Part shown: in pieces, positions 9,442 to 17,917 of the stretch
Layout of the letters: each line of letters starts with the position of its first letter
Position numbering within the stretch: position 1 is the stretch's first letter
Origin: Tritrichomonas foetus
Taxonomy: Eukaryota; Parabasalia; Tritrichomonadida; Tritrichomonadidae
Assembly (NCBI GenBank): GCA_001839685.1
Contig: MLAK01000555.1
Coordinates: 23,940 to 48,093 of the forward strand
Reading direction: 5' to 3'
Length of the DNA: 24,154 nucleotides
Position numbers and translations under genes: made by a program
The notes under the pieces: model-generated
The model's input: only the letters and a program-made list of their open reading frames with translations
Databases searched by the model: none
Told to the model about the DNA's origin: nothing

Positions 9442-9465
9442 AAAATCTGACAATTGTCAGATTTT
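9442..9465. repeat. Perfect 24-bp palindrome just inside the left transposon end
   Basis: The half-site AAAATCTGACAA is followed immediately by its exact reverse complement, with no spacer. It lies 31 bases inside the left inverted repeat and about 120 bases before the transposase ATG. It could bind a dimeric protein, such as the transposase, or fold as a cruciform. I found no equivalent palindrome near the right end. Confidence 0.6.
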
Positions 9466-9585
9466 TATTGATAGTTTTTTTCAATATTAAAATAACTTTT
9501 TGATTAAATTAATGTACGGTTAGAATGGATCATTTCACTTTTTATATTCTCACATATGTATATTTAATTTCTAATTTCAGACTTA

Positions 9586-10908
9586 ATGGGGAAGAAAAGA
9601 AAGTATTCCAAAAGAAAACAAATACTACTTCCGTTGACGAATATTCGAAAAGTGCCCAAGTTTCCGAAACTGGTCAAAAACCATCATGTGTGGATGAATG
9701 ATTCCATCAATGAAGTAGCTCCCATATGGGAATACTTGAAAATGAAGGAATTACCATATGGGGCGCTTAAACAAGTTTCACATGATACGAATATAAAATA
9801 TCAAACGCTTAAAAAATGGCGACAAAAATTTAAAAAAGACCCTAACTACACTCCATATGAAGCACTAGGGGTAACAACGCTCCCAAATGAAACAGAAGAT
9901 CAACTATTCAATTTAGTATCTGATAAACTTAATAACGGAACTCCATTCACCTTGAACGAACTTCAAGACACAGCAATTCATTTGTATCAACAATTATCCA
10001 TGGAACAAGTTGGTAGAGATCGTTTCTCGGCCACAAATTCTTGGGCTTACAGATTCCTTGACAAATACGGCCTATCGGTGAGATCATCAAAACCCAGTAA
10101 AAAGGGAGAAGTGGATCCAAAGTTTATTGACATCTTTATAGAAAAATTAACACATGCAGCTCAAGATTATCATCCTGAAAGAATCTTCAATATGGATGAA
10201 ACTTTTGTCCATGTGTGTTGCCCACCTTCCAAAGTAATTGGCAGGAAAGGAGCTGAAAACGTTCCATCTTTTATTAATGAAGATGAAAAAAGTGGTTTTA
10301 CATGTTTAACAACAATTAGCTTTGGGGGAACTATACTTGAACCAATATTTCTCACGAAAGGTAATCAAGAAAACTCCGAAATGCAATTCGGAGAAGCCTG
10401 GAATTATGAAAATGATATCAAAATAATGAAAAGTGAAACAGGTTGGGCAACCAGTGAAGTGATGTGTCAATACATTAAATGGTTATCAGAACAAGTTAAT
10501 AATGAGCCTTGCTGTTTAGTCTTAGATGTATACAGCACGCATAAAGATGCAATTGTCAGAGAACTTGCACAGAGTTTGCAAATAGATCTCATTTTTGTCC
10601 CCGCCAATGGTACTGGTTCCTTTCAGCCATTAGATAGAAAGATCTTTGGAATTATTAAGGCTAAAATGAAAAAAGCGTGGGATATTTCACGGAGAAAAGC
10701 AATTGAAGGGAATTCAGTTTGGAATAAAGCTTTAGCTGCACGAACATTCAAAGAAATACTTAATAAAGTAAGCAGTCATGCATATAAATCAGCATGGAAC
10801 ATTCCTGGTTTCCCCATGATAAGTAAATGTGAAAATAAGATTTCTAGCACAGATGATACGGATGATACAGATTATAATTTTGAAGATGAGTTTTTAGAGT
10901 ATTTTTAA
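9586..10908 (+). CDS. pogo/Tc1-type DDE transposase (DDE_1 superfamily endonuclease)
   Basis: The intact 440-residue enzyme should cut and join the ends of the surrounding transposon at TA targets in the nucleus. The N-terminus is strongly basic (GKKRKYSKRK, a likely nuclear localisation signal). A helix-turn-helix region follows near 55-85 (GALKQVS...YQTLKKWRQKF), then a second Tc5/CENP-B-like DNA-binding region near 100-165. The catalytic core has Asp204 in FNMDET, Asp314 in LVLDVYSTH, and Asp350 in FQPLDRKIFG. The 35 residues between the last two give the DD35D spacing of Fot/pogo-like elements, and the final Asp (not Glu) fits that branch. The tail is acidic (DDTDDTDYNFEDEFLEYF). The ATG at 9586 follows TTTCAGACTTA, an initiator-like context. 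No stop or frameshift is visible and all catalytic residues are present, so it may be active. The inverted repeats 202 bases upstream and 2.4 kb downstream show it belongs to a mobile element and is not a domesticated gene. Confidence 0.93.
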   Translation: MGKKRKYSKRKQILLPLTNIRKVPKFPKLVKNHHVWMNDSINEVAPIWEYLKMKELPYGALKQVSHDTNIKYQTLKKWRQKFKKDPNYTPYEALGVTTLPNETEDQLFNLVSDKLNNGTPFTLNELQDTAIHLYQQLSMEQVGRDRFSATNSWAYRFLDKYGLSVRSSKPSKKGEVDPKFIDIFIEKLTHAAQDYHPERIFNMDETFVHVCCPPSKVIGRKGAENVPSFINEDEKSGFTCLTTISFGGTILEPIFLTKGNQENSEMQFGEAWNYENDIKIMKSETGWATSEVMCQYIKWLSEQVNNEPCCLVLDVYSTHKDAIVRELAQSLQIDLIFVPANGTGSFQPLDRKIFGIIKAKMKKAWDISRRKAIEGNSVWNKALAARTFKEILNKVSSHAYKSAWNIPGFPMISKCENKISSTDDTDDTDYNFEDEFLEYF

Positions 10909-11127
10909 TCATCATCAACAAGTGTATTTACTATTTCGAACTCATATTCAGCTAGAACAACTCATGATATTGGTAAGAGAAGGTGTACATTCCGTGAATT
11001 TTGCGAAATCAATTCATTTTGAAATAAAAAGTAGGAAATGAATCAGCTCAAACAGTTTTTTGTGGATCATTTAATGTAAATTCATGAAATTATGAATTTT
11101 TACCTTTAGATGAAAAAAATGTTTTCA

Positions 11128-11535
11128 TTTCCAACTTCTGTGAAAACAATAACAAGAATATATTTCTTTTGGAGCTTTTCCACTTTTAACTGCAAAATCA
11201 CAAGCTATTTTTTTGATGGCAGAAATAATGTGACAGAAAAGGTCGGTAATAACAAAAGGATATGCTTCAATCAACAATGTAAACGATTCTTCACTTACTT
11301 TAATAGAGTGAATGGTAAATTTTCTGGTCTTGAGGCAATCACGAATGGCATGAAGAGTAATTTGAATAAAAATGCTTTCACATCTGTGAAATAGTAGAAC
11401 TTAGAACAGGAGCAAAGAAGCAGATTCACCATTAGTTTCACGAATCACTATATCACTTGGTAAGATTTCATATAAAAGTTTTGAACTTTGAACTTTAGTT
11501 TTCTTTTCCCCCTCCTTCTTTTTTTCTGCGTCTTC
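11128..11535 (-). pseudogene. Relic of an unidentified minus-strand gene inside the transposon
   Basis: On the reverse strand one frame is open for 44 codons (11535 to 11404), interrupted by a single TAA (11403-11401), then open for 91 more (11400 to 11128) before a TGA at 11127-11125. The 135 codons contain no Met, so no normal start is available. The sequence nevertheless reads like real protein: a Lys/Glu-rich start (EDAEKKKEGEKKTK), then helical, mixed-composition segments such as LLYEILPSDIVIRETNGE and SFTLLIEAYPFVITDLF. Bounding stops lie at 11538-11536 and 11127-11125. I do not recognise the family. It could be a gene fragment captured by the transposon, the remains of a second transposon ORF, or host DNA from a nested insertion. 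The forward 94-codon frame over 11110-11394 appears to be its shadow. Confidence 0.45.
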
Positions 11536-13046
11536 TTATTCATTAATTAAATTCGATTTTACCTTTATAACCAGAACAAGAAAAATCATTTTTCATCTCT
11601 TTCAAGTCTTAATAAAATCACAGCGTATGGAAAATTTCTAAATATTATCATTATTGAGAGAGACATCATCTATATTTATATAAGTCTATTTATAAATATG
11701 TATAGCTTAAGTTGTNCCGAGCATTGATCAGGCGTGAAGCGATTAATCCAGAAATTGGCATATCACTTCTTCTCCTACTTTCATATCTTCGTACTTTTAG
11801 CATGTTAATAATTGTACATGCCAAATTTATTCGAAGTTGTGTTCATGATTTTGCAAGCAAACAATTTCATGTTCAAAGGGAAAAAAACGAGATTTTCATT
11901 GTTTGCAAAGTCGTTTCACTATGATAATTCTGGTTCTTACAGAACTAATATGCCAAAAAATGATCCTCGCGAGGATTTTATTGTTGAACCAATGAATGCT
12001 TTATTTTATCTTGTGAAACAAATATAAATCTCCAAGTTATATCGATATTTGTACGAATTTTTACATGATTTTTTAGTTGATGATGATTAGGTGCAAGAGT
12101 AGAAGTAAAAAGAATTGTATAAAGAAACATTGATGCAGTATGATCACGTTCAACATTAAAATTAGGTGCATGCGAGGCTGGAGAAAAACACACCACCCAA
12201 AAAAAGTGGAAAAGGTATTTCTCTAATTTGATACTATTAGTGAACGATTTGTTAATCGATATTTGTCCAATAACGATTAAAAATTATACTGCAACAAAAT
12301 AGGTAAATAAAGAAACCATTAATTAATAAACGAAATAACATTTCACGACTTGATAATAACTAAAAGGAAAAATAACGATAATTTATTGATGATTTTCATT
12401 CAATATATTGATTGTAAGATTGTATTACATCACCAGATAATATATTATATTTGACTTCTTAGAAAATTAAATGATAATATCTAAAATTAAAGAAAAGCAA
12501 AATAATATCGACTTTTTCGATGTAATTTTGAGCAAATTTACCTCACCAACTTGGATGGATTAAAAGTGAAAATTCAGTAGTCAATAAAATTATCAATGAA
12601 GAAATAACAACAAGTTTTCTGACTTAAAAACGTATATCAGCATATAATTCACGCGTTGCTATTAAGAAATATAAGGATAAAACACAAAAACAAGAAAAAA
12701 TGAAAACCGCTATTTTGATGATTTGTGGCTATTTTTTTATTTTCGGCTCTAACTGAAATATAGAATTATATTTGACGCGATAATTTCTATTTCCAGAAAT
12801 AACTTTTGAATTTCCTTTGAATAAAAATTATTGAGAAATGTAAATGATTCCATTTTTGGCGCGAATTTTTTTATTTTTGCAACATATAGAACACATCTCA
12901 TTTAGATTAATTTCACTTGAGGTACTTGGTAAATTTTGTTTGAAGGTCGTTTTTTTAGACGATTAATGTCAGATAAAGTGTCCCAAAAAATCTAATTTTC
13001 GTTGAATTACCGATTATATGTTTTTGTACGTGTTTAAAAATATGTG
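11536..13046. other. Non-coding right half of the transposon, with one unresolved base at 11716
   Basis: No intact gene is visible. Between about 11717 and 12200 both strands have short open frames of 60-70 codons with interrupting stops (for example forward 11812-12027 and reverse 11978-12196). These may be decayed coding sequence, but I cannot tell which strand was real. The single N at 11716 falls at a change in sequence texture. A 14-bp perfect palindrome, ATCCTCGCGAGGAT, lies at 11963-11976. From about 12200 on the DNA is simple AT-rich sequence. Confidence 0.4.
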
Positions 13047-13062
13047 CCCCAAAATACGAAAC
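13047..13062 (+). repeat. Internal copy of the transposon end motif
   Basis: CCCCAAAATACGAAAC closely repeats the first 16 bases of the left inverted repeat (CCCCAAAATCGCAAAC), allowing one inserted and one deleted base, in the same orientation. It lies 255 bases inside the right end. A weaker relative (TCCCAAAAAATC) is about 65 bases further in. It may be a subterminal transposase-binding site or the old end of a smaller nested element. Confidence 0.45.
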
Positions 13063-13289
13063 AAGAAAACATCTGTGTATAATGATGAAAGGATTTCAAT
13101 TTTTTTTGCGATCGATGTTTTTAGTGGAAAAGAGCTATTTTGCTGTGCATGCAAAGGCGAATAATCGTGTAAAAGGTATCGAATAGAAAATCATTTCTCG
13201 GCGAGTTATGATCATTTTCTGATATTTTTCGGTAAATAACGTATTTTATTCAATATGTTATCGTACGTTTTTTGGCAAAATGGTCGTCA

Positions 13290-13316
13290 AAAGGGGAAAA
13301 GTATACGATTTTGGGG
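13290..13316 (-). repeat. Right terminal inverted repeat of the transposon
   Basis: Read on the reverse strand it begins CCCCAAAATCGTATAC and ends in TTTTCCCCTTT, matching the left end at 25 of 27 positions. It is followed by TA (13317-13318), the partner of the TA at 9382-9383. The next 135 bases lead to the Tom22-like gene. Confidence 0.88.
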
Positions 13317-13453
13317 TACATCTTTCATGAGTAGTCTTTTCGAAATGTATTTTGCAAATATAGAATTCAGGTTCTTAACAGCTTATATTACAACATATTA
13401 TTATGATTGAGTATAATAATAAGTGGATTTTCTGGAATTTATTTTTTCAATGA

Positions 13454-13711
13454 ATGATTTCAATGAAATATGCCATCGCTATTTTCTCTGAATTTTTTTG
13501 TTGGCCACAAAATCTTAATCCGCAAATATTCCAAATGCCAAAAACGTCATGGATTAATCAGCGCATAACAAATGTTTCATTAATTCTTTCACGAATCGGT
13601 AATACAGCTCGTAATGTCGCTTGGGAAGTCGGTACTGTTGTTTTAATGGTCGGATATCCACTCGCTCTTGGTATTCTTGACGACCGTGTCGCCAAACAAG
13701 TTTCATCATGA
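13454..13711 (+). CDS. Tom22-like subunit of the outer-membrane protein translocase (hydrogenosome)
   Basis: This 85-residue protein resembles the core and transmembrane segment of Tom22, the tail-anchored central receptor that organises the TOM import pore in the outer membrane of mitochondria and related organelles. The diagnostic part is residues 54-77: NVAWEVGTVVLMVGYPLALG followed by ILDD. It aligns with the yeast Tom22 membrane segment pattern AW..TT..LLLG.PL.L.IL.E, including the conserved Pro (Pro69). A short cytosolic stretch (WINQRITNVSLILSRIGNTAR) precedes it and about ten residues follow the membrane span. The acidic receptor region typical of fungal Tom22 is missing, as in minimal Tom22/Tom9 forms. 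In a trichomonad this implies the hydrogenosome. Start choice is uncertain: ATGs at 13454, 13463 and 13535 are in frame, and no clear initiator consensus was found. The transposon's right end lies 137 bases upstream, so it may have altered the promoter. Confidence 0.78.
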   Translation: MISMKYAIAIFSEFFCWPQNLNPQIFQMPKTSWINQRITNVSLILSRIGNTARNVAWEVGTVVLMVGYPLALGILDDRVAKQVSS

Positions 13712-14162
13712 TGTTTGTACAGAGTGTTAAACTAAATATCTCTATAAATTGTATTCCATATTATATCTTTTTTTTTTTTTTTTTTTGACTCAAAACAAGC
13801 AAGAATAAAGAAAATGATATTGCTAAAGCTATGACTCTGGGTTATGACCGCAAATAGTCAACTTCCAAGTAGCTTCCATTTTTTCCAATTATATGACAAA
13901 TAAATCGGTTAAATTCTAAAGAATACAGTTAAGTGAATGTGAATTTCTGTTTTAACTTTAGATTGTAATGCAAAGGTATGTTTAAGCATATAAACAAATG
14001 TAAATTGAATAGAGTCTCATTTCAGTCAATAATAGACAATGGTAGCCATTTGTTTTAACAACATAGCTAAATCGTAGGTGAAGAAAAAATCAATAAGCCA
14101 TCGGAGTGCTTTTTTATTAAAAATCTATTCATGTACTTCGAAAGAATCTAAAGAGAGTTATC
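13712..14162. other. Gap between convergent genes, with a poly(T) run
   Basis: The 451 bases between the Tom22-like stop and the end of the reverse gene at 14163 hold no gene I can support. About 19 T occur in a row at 13768-13786, roughly 57 bases past the Tom22-like stop. Confidence 0.5.
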
Positions 14163-15716
14163 TCATCTTGGTTGACTTTGTCTTGAATTACAGCGCCCTT
14201 TAACGTTGTGTTTTCTTTCATTCATATCTATATCTTTTCCACGTTCTGTTTCCATTTTTTTATCATCATCTTCTTTGACTTCTTCTTCTTCTTCAACTTC
14301 TTCTTCTTCTTCTTGAGGAATATCTTTTCTTTCTATAAACTCGATAAAAATCCTTAAGTATTCGAGCGATTGCTCACATTTATAATCAGTAAACAATTTA
14401 TTCAAATTAGACAATCCTGCATCATAATCTGGATACATGTCAGGGCAGTATATTACATTTTGAAATCGGGAAACATTCGAAGCATCTTCATCTTCATTAT
14501 CTAAAACAGAATTCGTATTTTGTTGGTCATTTATATCATACAAAATAGCATTCATAAGAATGTATAGAAATCTGATTTCATTTTCCTTATGTGTGACAAC
14601 GTTTTGATCAATATCCAATTGAAAATTAAATGCATCAACAAGAATATCAAAGCATAAGCGAAACCATCTATATATTGGGAATAAATTAAATTTTCCTGTC
14701 GTAATAAAACATGTCATCATATATAAATAATCAGATAGTAATTTTGATGAATAATTTGAATAATCGAGATTAACCAAAAAAATCTGTAATAAGGTCTTGT
14801 ATTCTTTATTCTCTAACTCACGTATGATATAACTAATACATCTGAATAGTTTTCCAAGAACACTTTCAGTTGATGAAGCTTTTGCTAATACGCGTATGCA
14901 ATGCTTAACTAAAGTGATAGGATAGTTATTTCTTAGAAGCATTAACAAACAATCAATTCCTGTCTCTTTTGCATAAAAAGGATCAGTTTCTAGAATAGTA
15001 TTAGTAATTTCTTTTATAATAAAACCACTGTTTAAATTCTGAAATTTTTCATTATCAATAGAAAGTTTTTCTTTGGATCCTATTAAAATATGAATTCTCC
15101 AAATTAAAGCATATGTTATAATTTTCAAACATGCAATTTGATAAAGTGATAATTGTTTTGTTAATTTAGGAAGTCGTTCTTTTCCTTTATATTGTTGTTT
15201 TTTATGAAAAGTTTCACGATAATATTTTAAAAAGTCCTGATAAAACTGTTGAATAAATGGTTCATAACAATTAGGAATACATACATTATAATTTTCTTCA
15301 AATATGGGATCTTTTTGTGTAATTGTTATAAAGTTTTCTGCAAAACAAAGCATTTGAAGTATCATTGGACATTCCTCAAAAAGTGTAGTTGATGGAAAGA
15401 TATTGGGTGTATTTTTAAGGGAATTCATCATTTGTGTTATATATTTGAGCATGTCATTTGGCTGTTGAGCCATTAAAAGACACAAAATATAATTTATTTG
15501 TATATCATTGAATTTCGTATCCTCATGGTCAAATAAATTACCAATGTAAGGTTTCAAATCTTGGATTGTAGCAGCATTTGTATTCGTGTCATTGATAATA
15601 GCTGTAATTTGTGGGAGAAATGGATAAACCTTTTGAGCTAGTGCTTCAATATCAATACTACTAATCTTTATTTCATTAGGATGCTTTATCAAAAATAAGC
15701 GTTGAAATTGATTCAT
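14163..15716 (-). CDS. Hypothetical helical (armadillo-like) protein with an acidic tail
   Basis: The 517-residue product is not recognised. It has no signal peptide and reads as a run of paired helices over about residues 15-455 (for example GIDCLLMLLRNNYPITLVKH near 255-275 and SDYLYMMTCFITTGKF near 330-345), suggesting an alpha-solenoid binding scaffold of the kind abundant in trichomonads. A low-complexity acidic stretch of Glu with a few Val (roughly 463-478) follows, then a mixed charged tail ending in RQSQPR. The acidic block comes from a run of TTC-type triplets on the forward strand. It is transcribed away from the P-loop NTPase gene, the two ATGs being separated by only 50 bases, so they probably share a promoter region. 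Function unknown. Confidence 0.8.
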   Translation of the reverse strand: MNQFQRLFLIKHPNEIKISSIDIEALAQKVYPFLPQITAIINDTNTNAATIQDLKPYIGNLFDHEDTKFNDIQINYILCLLMAQQPNDMLKYITQMMNSLKNTPNIFPSTTLFEECPMILQMLCFAENFITITQKDPIFEENYNVCIPNCYEPFIQQFYQDFLKYYRETFHKKQQYKGKERLPKLTKQLSLYQIACLKIITYALIWRIHILIGSKEKLSIDNEKFQNLNSGFIIKEITNTILETDPFYAKETGIDCLLMLLRNNYPITLVKHCIRVLAKASSTESVLGKLFRCISYIIRELENKEYKTLLQIFLVNLDYSNYSSKLLSDYLYMMTCFITTGKFNLFPIYRWFRLCFDILVDAFNFQLDIDQNVVTHKENEIRFLYILMNAILYDINDQQNTNSVLDNEDEDASNVSRFQNVIYCPDMYPDYDAGLSNLNKLFTDYKCEQSLEYLRIFIEFIERKDIPQEEEEEVEEEEEVKEDDDKKMETERGKDIDMNERKHNVKGRCNSRQSQPR

Positions 15717-15766
15717 GGCAGGGTATCAGTTTAAAAATTGAGTAAAAAGAGTTTCTAACTTTTTCT
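15717..15766. promoter_or_regulatory. Very short bidirectional promoter region
   Basis: Only 50 bases lie between the two divergent start codons. On the reverse strand a TCAAT initiator-like site sits about 25 bases before the ATG at 15716. On the forward strand no clear TCAYW site is seen before the ATG at 15767. Both genes must be driven from within this spacer or from inside each other's 5' ends, so their expression may be coupled. Confidence 0.45.
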
Positions 15767-17917
15767 ATGATACATAATAGAAAGGCTCAGAAAACCAATC
15801 GAAAACGCACAGACAAACTTTTCCTACATTCACAAAATTTTTGTGACAAATTCAGGGAACTAAAAAAAATCATTCATACATTGATTGATTCAATGTATGA
15901 GAAATTAAAGTTCATTTCGTCTTCTTCACAAGAAAATACTATTCCTCAAAACCTAAGGGATAGTCATCAAGAAAGCATTTCATCACCTCTTCAACTGTTT
16001 TTTCAGAAAAATATTCATTCCATAATTCTTCCCGAAAAAATTGATCCAGAAATGATTCGTCAAACTGCTCACAGCTTCTCAATGCCAATCAGCAAGAGTA
16101 GTGATATAAATGAGGACATTTATTATGTTGTTCCAAAAGAAAAACTCCTTTTTATCAATTCATCAAAAAAGATGCCAATTGAAAAACCACAAAAGGTTGC
16201 CATTAGTCGAGACTCTTTACTCAAATTACTTGATTTATTGACAGAGCACTCAGAAGATCATGGATATTTGTTTTTTAAGGAAATAATTGATCACTTCCAA
16301 CAAAAGTTCCATCTTACAAATAATTCCGAAACTACGATTTCTTTTTTCAACAGCCAAATTAATCACAAACAAATTAAACAAATTATTGATTTTTTCAAAG
16401 AAAAAAGTGTTACTGAAGTTCCGGAAAAGAAAAATATTAAAGAAAACTATTCTGTTTTCATTGAAATAATATCTGCTCTTTTACTATATTTGGATTATGG
16501 TAATCTGACTCAAACTCTCTCATTTGATAGACTTTACAAATTACTTATGTTTTTTTATGGTGGAAAAGTAACAAATAATGAAAAGAACGAAATCATTATT
16601 AAACTAAATCATTTCTTTTTGCAAGAATGGCTTAATTCTATTCGTAATCATTTAACATTAAATGCAGAACAGATTCGTTTTCTCAATTTTTTCATATATG
16701 TGAATCAAATTGAGGAAGAAAAATTTGCTTTGTTAATGAAAGGTACTGTTATTAATGATAACGATCAAGTTACAAAACGTCTTACCTTTCAAATTAAAAA
16801 ACAGCTCATTACTAATGATAGTTTTCTAAACTATAGATTATGTGTATTCGATCCATACAGAACATTCCTTCATAATTATCATATTGATCCACAAAGATTT
16901 TGTATAATCTCGAATAAGCCTGACTTATTATTTTCAAAAATAAAAGTTTTAAGTCATTATGCTTCAGTTTTATTAAACCCGAAGAATGATTATTTCGATT
17001 TCAATCATATTTGGAATAACAAATTAATTAAAAGAAATAATTTAATTTCTGTTTTTAAGCGAGATAATCAAAAACGATTTATTCCTCACTATCTTGTACT
17101 AAAGTATTATCCGGTTTTTTACAATGCTCTAAAACAATATTGTTTACGAGAATCAGTTTATCCTTACTATTCAATTAAAGGCTCTCCAGGAACAGGAAAA
17201 ACTACAATGCTTATTTACATTGTACTACGTTGGTATCAACAACAGGATCTTTTTAATCAAAATCATGAATTAGTTGACACCATCATGATTAAACCAAGCA
17301 AGCAAAATATCATAAATGCATTTTTATTTTTTCAACTTGAAAAAGATGTATTTAAGTTTGGTATTATTGTAAAAGACTATTGGCATCATTTTAATTGCGA
17401 TCATACTCCAATAGTAATGTATTTAGTTGATCGAAATACTAATCAATCAATATTATATGATGAAAATAATCCAATTCTTGCCACAAAGAAAATCAGAATT
17501 GATTACGAGAAAGCACTTTATATTTTTGACGAATATGAAGATCCTGTTTATGGAAGTGACTTCAAACGACTCATCTTAAATTCGATTGGATCTAAAAAAA
17601 GAAATAAAGATATAGAAACAGAAACTTCAATATTTACTTTTTTACCATCAATGGAAGAAATGAAAATGCTGAAAAAATTAATTAAAGATAGTTCTGATAA
17701 GCAGCACTTTAAAGAGACCATGACACTTGTGGGGTCTAATATCAGGAAATGCATTTCAAAAGAAGCAATAAAAAATCTTATAAAAGAGGGTATAGAGAGA
17801 TTTTCAGATCGTCATCATTTTTCAGAGCAACTTGAATTAATGCTTCAACCAGAAAAATATTTATTGACAGAATCATCACAATATTCTGTTAACTCTACAT
17901 TAATTCAAATAACATAA
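15767..17917 (+). CDS. P-loop NTPase resembling the Crinkler/RHS effector class; frame continues past the stop
   Basis: The 716-residue protein starts with a basic, NLS-like stretch (HNRKAQKTNRKRTDK). A poorly recognised helical region of about 450 residues follows, then an ATPase core: Walker A GSPGTGKTT (472-480, Lys478), Walker B ALYIFDE (583-589, Asp588/Glu589), an FLPSMEE segment (625-631), and VGSNIRKCIS (655-664). The last corresponds to the 'GG.PR' element of RHS-type ATPases. This order resembles the NTPase half of Crinkler/RHS proteins, which usually continue into a restriction-endonuclease-like domain. Here a TAA at 17915-17917 ends the frame, but the same frame runs on with no further stop into the ORF at 17951, which carries that domain. 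The gene is therefore probably one unit (15767-18871) broken by a nonsense codon, unless the stop is read through or is a sequencing error. It is divergent to the gene at 14163. Family call is from motifs only. Confidence 0.72.
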   Translation: MIHNRKAQKTNRKRTDKLFLHSQNFCDKFRELKKIIHTLIDSMYEKLKFISSSSQENTIPQNLRDSHQESISSPLQLFFQKNIHSIILPEKIDPEMIRQTAHSFSMPISKSSDINEDIYYVVPKEKLLFINSSKKMPIEKPQKVAISRDSLLKLLDLLTEHSEDHGYLFFKEIIDHFQQKFHLTNNSETTISFFNSQINHKQIKQIIDFFKEKSVTEVPEKKNIKENYSVFIEIISALLLYLDYGNLTQTLSFDRLYKLLMFFYGGKVTNNEKNEIIIKLNHFFLQEWLNSIRNHLTLNAEQIRFLNFFIYVNQIEEEKFALLMKGTVINDNDQVTKRLTFQIKKQLITNDSFLNYRLCVFDPYRTFLHNYHIDPQRFCIISNKPDLLFSKIKVLSHYASVLLNPKNDYFDFNHIWNNKLIKRNNLISVFKRDNQKRFIPHYLVLKYYPVFYNALKQYCLRESVYPYYSIKGSPGTGKTTMLIYIVLRWYQQQDLFNQNHELVDTIMIKPSKQNIINAFLFFQLEKDVFKFGIIVKDYWHHFNCDHTPIVMYLVDRNTNQSILYDENNPILATKKIRIDYEKALYIFDEYEDPVYGSDFKRLILNSIGSKKRNKDIETETSIFTFLPSMEEMKMLKKLIKDSSDKQHFKETMTLVGSNIRKCISKEAIKNLIKEGIERFSDRHHFSEQLELMLQPEKYLLTESSQYSVNSTLIQIT

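Larger units (their letters stand above)
9384..13316 (+). mobile_element. Complete pogo/Tc1-like DNA transposon, 3.93 kb, with TIRs and TA flanks
   Basis: Both ends carry matching terminal inverted repeats, 27 bases with 25 identical, beginning CCCCAAAATCG and containing ACTTTTCCCCTTT. The left copy is 9384-9410 and the right copy 13290-13316. Each end is bordered by TA (9382-9383 and 13317-13318), the target duplication expected of the Tc1/mariner/pogo superfamily. Inside are an intact DD35D transposase gene and ~2.4 kb of largely non-coding DNA holding a minus-strand gene relic. With an open transposase and near-identical ends, the element could be young and still mobile. At 3.9 kb it is long for a single 440-aa transposase, which suggests captured or nested DNA in its right half. 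Confidence 0.85.

Noticed and set aside
9586..10908. Transposase as a domesticated CENP-B-like host gene
   Set aside because: Flanking inverted repeats, TA duplications and an intact catalytic DD35D triad show it is part of a mobile element.
11812..12027. Forward 71-codon frame and the overlapping reverse frame at 11978-12196, considered as genes
   Set aside because: Both are short, mutually overlapping in part, bounded by many stops and without recognisable motifs. At best they are decayed sequence inside the transposon.
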